64,000 bases of DNA from Gonatopus flavifemur (Eukaryota > Arthropoda > Insecta > Hymenoptera > Dryinidae). The stretch is taken from NCBI GenBank assembly GCA_018340375.1, contig JAFFJZ010000006.1:14836001-14900000 (forward strand), read 5' to 3'. Position numbers and translations under genes: made by a program. The notes beneath the pieces are model-generated. The model had not been told where the DNA came from. It saw nothing but the letters and a program-made list of their open reading frames with translations, and searched no databases. Positions 55,579 through 64,000 of the stretch are shown here, piece after piece. How positions within the stretch are numbered: position 1 is the first letter of the stretch; the number at the start of each line of letters is the position of its first letter.

Positions 55579-57640
55579 TGTAAAAAACTACAGTCAGATT
55601 TTCTGAACTTCAGAAGGGATTTTTTTGACAGCGAAGCGAGGAAAAACTACCCATATTTGTTGTGCAATTATCCGACTGTGATTCTGTATTTGCTAACACC
55701 CTGAATCGATTTTGTCATTCATTACTTCCACTATTACTCTCTATGTTACCTGTTAATAAGTAAAATGATGACTTTCTTTTCAATTCCATATAAAGAAATG
55801 CCGCAGAAGAATTTCGTGTTGAACGTTTGAAGTGAAGTAACGTGGCATCGTAAAAACATCTATCATAATGTTACGTGTTAAGTAATCGTGAAAGATATCG
55901 CTGAACCGAACTGAACTTCTATGAACGTGATAGTTAGCATTGAATTTTTAAATGTTCATATACGGAGGTGAAATTATATTCACGTCCTCCCGATGCGGGA
56001 CCAATTTGAAAGAGTACATAAGCTAAACGGTTGGCTAAAGTTATAATTACAGTCATTGGCAGATTCTTTGATGAAATAGGTTGGAATTTTTATGCCTGAA
56101 ATCCTACGACACGTATAAAATTCTATCAAAATGAATGAGTTCCTTATTTTTTTCCAAATACCAAGTCGTTCGTTATTTTTGTGAGTATACGAACACGACG
56201 TATCTTAATATTCATAAAATTAGATATACGATCAGTTTAATATGGTAATGATAATGGAATAATGATCATGAATTCAAATAAATATCGTATATGAAACTTT
56301 ATTGAATTCGATAAACAGTATTTTTTCATTTTTTCGCATCTTTTTTTTGTAATTGAATATACGCAACCCGTATACAAAACCAGCTGGTAACCACTCGACT
56401 GTCGTGATTAAATATGATTATGCAATTCGAAAAGCGCAACTCTACAGGATTCGAGCATTATGACACTACAGTGAACTGTATGCGCGTTAAATATGTATAG
56501 GATGTACATCATATATCTCAACCACGATCCACTCTCTAAAATTATACCATACTTCGAAACCATATTTGTTTTTGGTTATATACATTGCTCATTGGAATAA
56601 ATATATTCCTTTATTCGTCAACATAAATTCTTAACGATCAAACTATGCAGATTTTCTTTTTGTTTTGTACTCACTCATTATCCTTATCACGGTATAACTG
56701 TTCGTTGGGTGCGATTCTTTGTTCATCCCACATCGAATACCTCTTTGCATTCTCTAAGCATTCTTCGCAATTGAATTCATGGATTAAAATTAAATCCAAC
56801 GGAATTTACCATCATTTCATTAGGAAAAATCGAGAAACAAGACGCTGCAACGACGCTTCTTTATTTCGAGAATAAGGAAAAAACCATTTCATGGTGAAAG
56901 TGGATTTGTTTTTTTTTTTTTGGAAATCTATCGATGGAATTTGTATTTGTTGATAACAATCCGATGATATTCTTATAGAAAAGGTTCTGGAAAGTGGAGT
57001 AAAACTCGATCCGTTCAGAAAAACGAATCGAGTTGTGTTTCCTACCGCGAGGCAACCTGAACTACACGAACGTAATAATTTACCTGTGCTACAGGTGTAA
57101 ATATATCGAATTTCTCATCATCTTTTGAATTCTCATAGAATACTTTGCGAATTTACTTGATTCGAAAGAAACTGAGGAGAAAAAAAAGAAAACAATTTAA
57201 GAATGCGACGCTCGAAGAATTATCCTTATTTCCAAGGAGAATGTTGCAATTTTGTCTTGGGAACAGACGAAAATCATATAATTTCTTATGAAGAAGAGAA
57301 GAAAAAAAACCACACATGTGTCTAATGAGCGTTACGTCCATTTACTTCTTGGATGTACGATACGTGTGTGTGCGTATACATATATAATGTAGGTGAAGTG
57401 TTCTCTCGGAAAGAAATGACGAATATAATAATCTTTAGGTGAAAACATTCGACTAACTCAAGATCGCATTGCGTACACGATTATAGTCTTGGTCAATGTT
57501 TCGTATGATACTTTAACGTATTTTCGAAATAAGAATTCATATGATGGAGAAAAAGAGAAATTTTATTCGGTTTCTGATAAGGCATTCAAAGATCCGATGA
57601 TGTTACAACTTGGGGTTTAATAAAATTTCTAAATCGCACC
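55579..57640. other. Repeat-poor stretch, no recognisable gene
   Basis: Two kilobases with no foldback element. Several short open frames lack domain or codon signal. It could be intronic or intergenic, or carry an untranslated exon. Confidence 0.4.
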
Positions 57641-58174
57641 GTGAGAAATGTTTCGCTATTATAGCTCAATATTTTGAGCACAATTGCTAAGCAACATTGG
57701 TCAAAATTTGCTGATAAAGCTAAAAATTCTGCTGCGACAGCTAAGGAAAGTGCTAAATATTTTTTTATCAACTGTGAAACTCCCATTTTGTGTGATCGAA
57801 ATGAATGTGAATCTCATTTTAGTTACGAATGGATGCAAGCAGAAGAAAAGTCTAGTGAAGAAAATGAATCCGAGCACGAGATTGAAGATTCCTGCTGAAA
57901 ATGCAGGACAGATCCGGACAGAAAATAATCGTCAGGCTTCGAACGGTTTTTGTTCCAGAAAATCCTGTCAAAAACTGACATGAAATTTCTTCTGTCAGTT
58001 TTTTATATACCCAGATAGCATTGAAAACGTTTTAAATACGTGTCCAAAGTCCCACAGATGTTGGTTTCCAAAAGCACATTTTCCAAACGTCTTAGGAACA
58101 TTCATTCAATGTGTTGGGGAGCAGGTTTGAAACCAAGTATGAATCAGGTATGAAAACCAAGTATTTTATCTCTA

Positions 58175-58462
58175 CCCTGTCACGAAAATCCAGCTGAGAT
58201 TCGACGTGGATTCCAGCTCCGAAATTTACCTGCGTTTCCAGCTGGGATTCCTATTTGCAGGTGGAATTCCAGCTAGAATTTCAACTCCAACGTGGGATTT
58301 CAGTTGGAATTTCTGATCCCAGGTGGAATCCCAGTTGGAATTGGAAATCCCACATGGAATCCAGTTGGGATTCTTGATTCCAGGTGGAGTCTTAGCTGGC
58401 AACGCAGGTAAATTTCGGATCTGGAATCCACGTGGTATCCCAGCTGGATCATTGTAACAGGG
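58175..58462. mobile_element. MITE A copy 1 with TA duplication
   Basis: CCCTGTCACGAAAATCCAGC mirrors CCAGCTGGATCATTGTAACAGGG (its last 20 shown by position 58443-58462). Flanked by TA on both sides. Repeated CCAGCTGG/TCCAGNTGG, GGAATCC motifs. A second copy is at 63483-63747. Confidence 0.9.
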
Positions 58463-58843
58463 TAACCTATACAAATGTATATTTATAGTTTTACTAGGAA
58501 AAAAAGTACCAAACAACCATGAAAATATGTTTTGTATCGAATATTTGGAAAGATTCCATTCCAGAAGTTCAAAACTATTGACAGAATGCAAGTTAATATC
58601 AAGAATTAAGTCAATATATTAAGATTCGCATAACCTCCAAATTGACGCGGAACCAAATTTCACTACCTGCAATGTATTCAAGAGATGCAAATGTAATTTA
58701 TCAAATCCATCGATACAGGCTTCACCGCAGTTCATTTGCATCTCCTCGAAATGGAGAATATTACAAGATTCGGCACAAGTTTGATCTCTAACGAATTCTC
58801 ATTCAACATGTTTCATCAACGTTCCATGGAAACCTAAATAAGA

Positions 58844-59114
58844 CCCCTAACAGCAAAATGCTGAGCGAATATGCAACAAATTGTTGAAAACGTACAACAA
58901 CAGTTTGAAGCAATTTGCAGGGACGTTGCGTCGCCAAATGCGCAACAATATGCTGTAAATCTAGGATTTTAGCTCGAGTTGTTATCGTGTTGCTGGGAAG
59001 TTGCTTGGTTTCATGAAACTCTCAATCACATGTGTAGCAAATTCCCAGCAACTTTACGAAAACTTGATGAACAACGTAAGAGCAACGATTGCACAGCAAC
59101 TTTGGTTGTATGGG
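58844..59114 (-). repeat. Element F, copy 2 (inverted)
   Basis: Matches 12545-12821 in reverse orientation, including GGGACGTTGCGTCGCCAAAT and TTGCTGGGAAGTTGCTTGG. Confidence 0.85.
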
Positions 59115-59223
59115 ACTCTACCCCATACAGCACCGGGAGATTCTTTCAACATCCTCGGAACGTCTTCTGAAACATTGGAATGTTCTGAAAATGTTTCGGG
59201 ACGTTCAAGAAACATCGCATGTA

Positions 59224-60517
59224 CGAGGGTGGATTGATAAGTTTCCGGCCTGACCAAGAAAAACAACGTTTTTAAGAATTTTTTTTTTTTTATTTCTCAA
59301 CATAATCTCCTCCAAGGCTGATACATTTCTCATAGCGGTGTTCTAGTCTAGTAATGCCATCTCTATAGACTGATTCGTCAAGCTCCTGAAAATACCCATT
59401 TACAGCTTCGATTACTTCTTCATTGTCCGCAAATCTCTTACCGCCAAGCCATTTTTTGAGGTTAGGAAACAGATAATAGCCACTCGGGGCTAGGTCTGGA
59501 GAGTAGGGAGGGTGCGGCATTAATTCAAACTTCAGATCGTTGATTTTAGCCATCGCAACGATTGACGTGTGCGCTGGTGCGTTATCGTGATGAAACAAGA
59601 TTTTTTTCTTCGCCAGATGAGGTCGTTTAATTTTCACTTCGTGGCTCAAACGTTGCAATAAGTCTGCGTAGTATTGACCAGTGATAGTTTTACCCTTTTC
59701 AAGGTAATCAATGTATATAATACCTCTTGCATCCCAAAAAACAGTAGCCATAACCTTGTTCGCCGAAAAAATCGTTTTTGCCTTCTTTGGAGTTGGTTCC
59801 CCTGGTCCAATCCACTGTTTAGACTGTTCTTTGGTTTCAGGAGTGTAGTGGTGGACCCAAGTTTCGTCAACGGTTACGAATCGACGCAAAAATTCGCTTG
59901 GATTACGCTTATACAACGCCAAATTGGCGGTAGAAATGTTCTTTCGAATCAATTGTTGGTCGACTGTTAGCAAACGCGGCACCCATCTTGCACAGAGCTT
60001 TTCCATATACAAATGTTGGTGCAAAATATTTTGTACACGTTCATATGACATCTTACAGGTCTCAGCTATCTCACGAACTTTTAATCTGCGATCTTTCAGC
60101 ACTATTTGATGGATTTTTCCGATCATATCTGGAGTTGTGACCTCAATGGGGCGTCCTGAGCGAGGCTCATCAGAGGTGCTCACACGACCCTTTTTAAACT
60201 CGGAAACCCACTGCTTAACGGTTGAATATGATGGGGAGGATGTCCCCAGTGTTGAGTCCATCTCTTCCTTAATTTCCTTCGGCGTTAACCCCTTCAAATA
60301 AAAGTATTTGATGACAGCACGATTTTCCAGCTTTTCCATTTTTACGAAAAACACAGAGGCGTCTTGGTCAGCGTGCTCTCAAAACTAAACTAACATGGCG
60401 ATCGGACTGGAACTATAGCTACAAGCTATCTAAGAATGGTACTATAGAACGCCACCTCAAGGTAGGCCTAGTGGCACCATCTCTTGGTCAGGCCGGAAAC
60501 TTATCAATCCACCCTCG
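59224..60517 (-). mobile_element. Full-length mariner element
   Basis: 1294 bp bounded by terminal inverted repeats that start CGAGGGTGGATTGATAAG and are identical over their outer 36 bp. TA duplications at 59222-59223 and 60518-60519. One uninterrupted transposase frame lies inside, and identical TIRs with an open frame indicate a recent insertion. It sits inside older foldback sequence. Confidence 0.96.
59290..60339 (-). CDS. Mariner transposase with third catalytic Asp replaced by Gly
   Basis: 349 residues, the usual mariner length (about 345), with no stop or frameshift. The N-terminal paired helix-turn-helix DNA-binding region (about 1-110) begins [13 protein letters not shown]. Family signatures are present: WVPRLLT (119-125), the catalytic VDETW with Asp158, FHHDNAPAH with Asp252, and the [13 protein letters not shown] block (279-291). 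In mariners the D,D34D triad ends with Asp in LAPSD. Here codon 287 is GGC (59479-59481, Gly), one transition from GAC. The spacing from Asp252 is exactly 34 residues, so the loss is specific to the catalytic residue. An upstream in-frame ATG at 60354 would add five residues, but the family start is at 60339. Probably catalytically dead, though it could still bind its TIRs. The subgroup looks irritans-like, which is uncertain. Confidence 0.95.
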   Translation of the reverse strand: MEKLENRAVIKYFYLKGLTPKEIKEEMDSTLGTSSPSYSTVKQWVSEFKKGRVSTSDEPRSGRPIEVTTPDMIGKIHQIVLKDRRLKVREIAETCKMSYERVQNILHQHLYMEKLCARWVPRLLTVDQQLIRKNISTANLALYKRNPSEFLRRFVTVDETWVHHYTPETKEQSKQWIGPGEPTPKKAKTIFSANKVMATVFWDARGIIYIDYLEKGKTITGQYYADLLQRLSHEVKIKRPHLAKKKILFHHDNAPAHTSIVAMAKINDLKFELMPHPPYSPDLAPSGYYLFPNLKKWLGGKRFADNEEVIEAVNGYFQELDESVYRDGITRLEHRYEKCISLGGDYVEK

Positions 60518-61434
60518 TATATACCAGGGATGTACGAATGTCTGGTATAGTTTTATTAAGGTTTCCATGGAACGTTTATGAGACATTGAAAATGAGAATT
60601 TGTTAATGTTCAAACTTGTGTCAAATCTTCCAATATTCTCCATTTGGAGCCGATGCAAATGAACTGTGGTGGAGCCTGTATCGATGAATCTGACAAATTA
60701 CATTTGCATCCTTTTAATACATCGCATATAATTAAATCTTGTTCCGCGCCAATTTTAAGGTTATGTGAATTTCAAAACATTGACTTAATTCTTGATAATT
60801 TATATTCTGCCAATAGTTTCGGACTGCTGAAATGAAATATTTTCAAACATTCAATACAAAACATACTTTTATTGTTGGTCGATGCTTTTGTCCCTAGTAA
60901 AACTATCAATATAAATTTGTATAGGTTAGAGATAAAATACTTAGTTTTCATATAACGTTTCGAGGACGTTTTGAAAAGGTACCATAGCATTTGTCAACAA
61001 TGTCCTCAAAACGTGTTTTCCAGCACATTGAATGAATGTTCTCAAAATGTTTAGGAAATATACTTTTGGGAACCAACATCTTTGGGACCATGGACACGTT
61101 TGGGACCGGACATTTGTACATCCCTGGAATGTCTATGTGAGATTTTTAAAACGTCCTGGAATATTTTTTGAACGTTCTTCTTGTGACCAAGTACGTTTTC
61201 TTGAACATCCGAAGAACGTCCCAGTGCTGTCTGGAATAACCTCAGTTCTGCGCGCTTCGTCTCCAGGGAATAGGTTGAAATACGTTCAGAGAACGTCAGG
61301 GTTGGGTTTATTACATGATTTTTCAATTTCTTGCGTATCATAAATGGTTTCTGACACGTAATATATGTAAGATACTTGAACCCTCCCGTCCGGTTTCTTA
61401 CGTGTCGTGAACTTTGTGAAATACTCAGAAGTAT

Positions 61435-61726
61435 CCCAGTGAACACTTATGAGAGGAAGAGCTCTTCAAGAGGTCTTTTGAAAGAGATCTGTCAATCTTA
61501 TCATATCAATATCTGGATGGTATCATTTTTCTGAGATCTCAGAAAAAAATCCTCTCAAAGAGTTCGTTTGAATAACGTTTTGGCAATCTCTTATTTTCCT
61601 CAGAAATCGACGCATCTGATAACATTCTGATATCTTTATGTTAACCTTCTGAAAGGTCTATCTGACCTCTTACACATATTTAGGAGATCTCTGAGAGCTC
61701 CGGATGATAACATATTGTTCACTGGG
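61435..61726. repeat. Element H, complete uninterrupted copy
   Basis: CCCAGTGAACACTTATGAGA mirrors the right end (CATATTGTTCACTGGG). AT dinucleotides flank both sides. The internal palindrome TTTTTCTGAGATCTCAGAAA is preserved in all three copies. Confidence 0.9.
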
Positions 61727-61852
61727 ATTTTACATGGCAACCCTGGAGAACGTTTATTTTTTATGCACCTGAATACGTTCCCAGTACGTCTTTTTCATCT
61801 ACTACGAGGACGTCCTCGTTACATTTCCCAAACGTACTTTCATGAAAATTAA

Positions 61853-62382
61853 CCCTGTCTGAAAAGTCCAATAGATTCCCATAAATTCCCATAGATGCTG
61901 TGACACTACCCTGCTGAAAACGTCTCATAAATTCTGATATTTAACTTTTATGAGATTTTGATGTGTATTTGTCCATGAGGTTATACTTATTTAACAGAAT
62001 GAATGAGAATCATTATAAGAATGTATCAGAATTTATAAGGAACTCATAAGAGCTGTGAAATCTCATAATAAATGATAAAATAAAAAACAATCTATCAGTT
62101 TTTGATGTGTATTTGTCCAAGAACTTATGAGCATTTATGTGATCTTATGAAACTTTTTCAACAGGGTAGCCAGTATTGAAACTGATAGGATGTTTTATTC
62201 CTATCAGTATTTATCAGGTTTCGCTGATCATACCGATAGAAACCCATAGAACATCGGATTCTCCATAGAATCTTATAGAAACCCTCAAGTCCTGTGACAC
62301 TAGCCACTATTGACACTGATAGGAAATCATGGATTCCAATGGGATTTGGCCCATCGGTTTCTATCGGTCTTTTCGCACAGGG
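61853..62382. repeat. Foldback, CCCTGTCTGAAAAGTCC ends, with insertion
   Basis: CCCTGTCTGAAAAGTCCAAT mirrors CGGTCTTTTCGCACAGGG. TGTGACACTAGCCA occurs in both halves. The left occurrence is split by 61909-62166, the right is intact (62293-62310). Confidence 0.8.
61909..62166. mobile_element. Palindromic MITE with TA duplication
   Basis: CCCTGCTGAAAACGTCTCAT mirrors ATGAAACTTTTTCAACAGGG. TA on both sides (61907-61908, 62167-62168). The host arm gives the empty site. CATAAATTCTGATA / TATGAGCATTTATG-type arms. Confidence 0.9.
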
Positions 62383-63482
62383 AACCTTTACAAACATATG
62401 CGTAGTATCGCAGAACGTCAAATTGAACACCACTGAACATTTGTATGGCCCTGAGATGTATCATCCGCGAATCATTCCAAATTCTAATGAGATTCACAAT
62501 AACGATGTCGACTAACGATGAACCTAGGAAGGCGCGAAAGAACTTGGCGCATAGGTGTAGTATCGATATGCATGCATTTTTGTTGGCTGGAGTGATAGTA
62601 CATGGGGTTTCTCGCGAGCATTCTGTGTGGTACGTAGGATGAATGACACGCGATGTAAATGTCGGTATATGGCCGTGGAACTTCGCGAGAAAGGTTGTAC
62701 GTACATTCGGTACGGGGATTAATAACGAATGCCAACGTTGCGTTAAAACGTATATGTCAAGAGAAGCCAGTCAAGAGCCCTCTCGATGCTTCCTCGATGA
62801 GACCAGTTTTTCGATTTTTTTCCGCACCCTCGAATACGTAACACGCGATTTGACTACTTTCTTCGTTATTTGCGGAAAAAGAACGACTCCTAAATTCTCT
62901 CGGAACAGGATTCATTGAACTGAACGTAATCGTAATCGAAGTTGTTGCGAGAGAAGAATAACGTGTATGCACACGATTACCTCGGTTCGCTGAAGAAACA
63001 AACCCTTATTATTCGATCACGGTACGACAAAAATCAGAACCCGGATTAGCGTATACTATCTAGCAAACCCACTCCCTGAGGTAATGAAACGACATATGAA
63101 GTTCTTAAACTTTCATCCTGACCTAACCTTTGCCTGTGCAGACAACAAACTCATATTAAGGTTGTTGCTGTTCTTGTTATTATTGTTATTGTTGTAACCG
63201 TGATTCACGTGAATGCTCGATAAATGGAAATTTGCTTATTTTACGTGAATCGGAGATACACAGTTTCGAGAGAAGTTTTTATATGCGCGTATACTCGAAG
63301 AGAATAGATTTCGTGTTCTCTCGATTATCTGTATCATGTGATTTGATTTGACATTTAACTCCTCACACCATGGATATAGAATATAGTAGACAGACGGAAT
63401 AGCAAAAAATAGATAGTAAATAAAAAACAGTGAAAAACAATCATAACAAAGTTAATACAGTTACATATTTTTCTTTCAATAT
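62383..63482. other. Unexplained unique region, locally less AT-rich
   Basis: No foldback unit. About 62510-62900 has more CpG than surrounding DNA and several overlapping open frames of 60-90 codons on both strands, none recognisable. It may be promoter, untranslated exon or intron of a gene outside the window. Confidence 0.4.
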
Positions 63483-63747
63483 CCCTGTCACGAAATTCCA
63501 GTTGGAATTCGACCTGAATTCCAGCTCCGAAATTGACCCAAGTTTCCAGCTGGGATTCCTCATTTCCAGGTGGAATCCTAGCTAGAATTTCAACTCCAGC
63601 GTGAGATTTCAGTTAACATTTCTAATTCCAGGTGGAATTGGAAATCCCACATGGAATCCAGTTGGGATTCTGGATTCCAGGTGAAGCCTCAACCGGCAAC
63701 GCAGGTTAATTTCGGATCTGGAATCCAGCTGGATTTTTGTCACAGGG
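63483..63747. mobile_element. MITE A copy 2
   Basis: CCCTGTCACGAAATTCCAGT mirrors CAGCTGGATTTTTGTCACAGGG (by position 63726-63747). Collinear with 58175-58462. Confidence 0.88.
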
Positions 63748-64000
63748 ATCACTGAGAAATTTATCGGTTCGAATGAGAACTCTATTCTTCGCCAAGTTTT
63801 TCGATGATCCCATGTACCGAGAATTACCTTTGTTCATCGTTGTATTCGTTAATGATACCGTTGGCATCTCGTGCTGGAAGAGTTATGCAGATATGCTGGA
63901 AGTTATAAGAAATTGATTAAAGAAAGCAAACCTTTGCAATGGAGCATTGCAATCAACACCACATAGATTAAAAGCTACAATGTTACTTAATAACGTAAAA
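63748..64000. other. Unique DNA to window end
   Basis: No gene or repeat recognised. Confidence 0.4.

Larger units (their letters stand above)
58010..61234. repeat. Interleaved foldback nest containing a mariner
   Basis: Inverse pairs: (a) 58010-58125 with about 61009-61110 (TTGAATGAATGTTC, CCAACATCT); (b) about 58640-58832 with 60560-60735 (CCATGGAAACC, GGAGAATATT, TTTGCATC); (c) 59121-59222 with 61110-61234 (CCATACAGCACCGGGA, CCAGACAGCACTGGGA in inverse). The arms occur in the order a, b, F, c, mariner, b', a', c'. Nested insertion alone would not produce this order. Confidence 0.7.

Noticed and set aside
58226..58591. 121-residue minus-strand ORF with GIP/NPNW-like periodicity
   Set aside because: The periodicity comes from the CCAGCTGGGATTCC units of MITE A.
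61051..61446. 131-residue minus-strand ORF
   Set aside because: Spans foldback arm sequence and unrelated flank. No domain or coding signature.
62510..62972. Cluster of overlapping short ORFs on both strands
   Set aside because: Overlapping frames of similar length on both strands in a CpG-richer patch. None recognisable, so listed only as an unexplained unique region.

Overview
The window is AT-rich animal DNA with introns, GT-AG splice sites and dense short inverted-repeat transposons. The three identifiable host genes match insect orthologues: a Capricious/Tartan-type leucine-rich-repeat receptor, the mitochondrial fission adaptor FIS1, and a Maf-family nucleotide pyrophosphatase. An insect is a safe call. 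A hymenopteran is my guess from the style of the repeat families, but the sequence alone does not prove it.

Layout. 1-5516: nested foldback elements. 5517-about 11490: a repeat-poor island with the single-exon coding part of the caps-like gene (plus strand, 6607-8298), then an in-frame open extension (8299-9015) behind one UAG stop, and a probable 3' UTR. 11500-24974: almost continuous nested MITE and foldback elements. 24975-29882: a repeat-poor island with FIS1 (minus strand, four coding exons, 29472-27575). 29883-33850: nested elements, two with clear target-site duplications. 33855-36222: the Maf-family gene (minus strand, four coding exons), whose introns carry repeats. 36950-54371: nested repeats with short unique gaps. 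54372-57640: mostly unique, with no recognisable gene. 58010-61234: an interleaved palindrome nest containing a full-length mariner (59224-60517). Its transposase frame is open but the third catalytic aspartate is glycine. 61435-63747: more foldback elements and an unexplained unique stretch.

The genes show no operon-like relationship: FIS1 acts on mitochondria, Maf on nucleotide-pool hygiene, caps at the cell surface.

The most notable observation is in caps. The ORF ends with the residues PVTEL, the C-terminus I recall for fly Caps/Tartan. It stops at UAG followed by CUA, and the same frame then stays open for 238 further codons of S/T/N/Q/H/R-rich sequence. A perfect 8-bp RNA stem-loop lies 34 nt past the stop. 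This looks like programmed stop-codon readthrough that would bury a C-terminal PDZ-type ligand. An alternative in-frame 105-nt intron (8267-8371) with a poor donor cannot be excluded from sequence alone.

Between the genes, most DNA is non-autonomous foldback elements. They share a few end motifs (TACACTGAG/TACACGGA, CCCRTACAGCAC, CCCTG...CAGGG, CCCAGTGAAC) and are repeatedly inserted into one another. Several insertions can be read exactly, because the opposite arm or another copy preserves the empty site.
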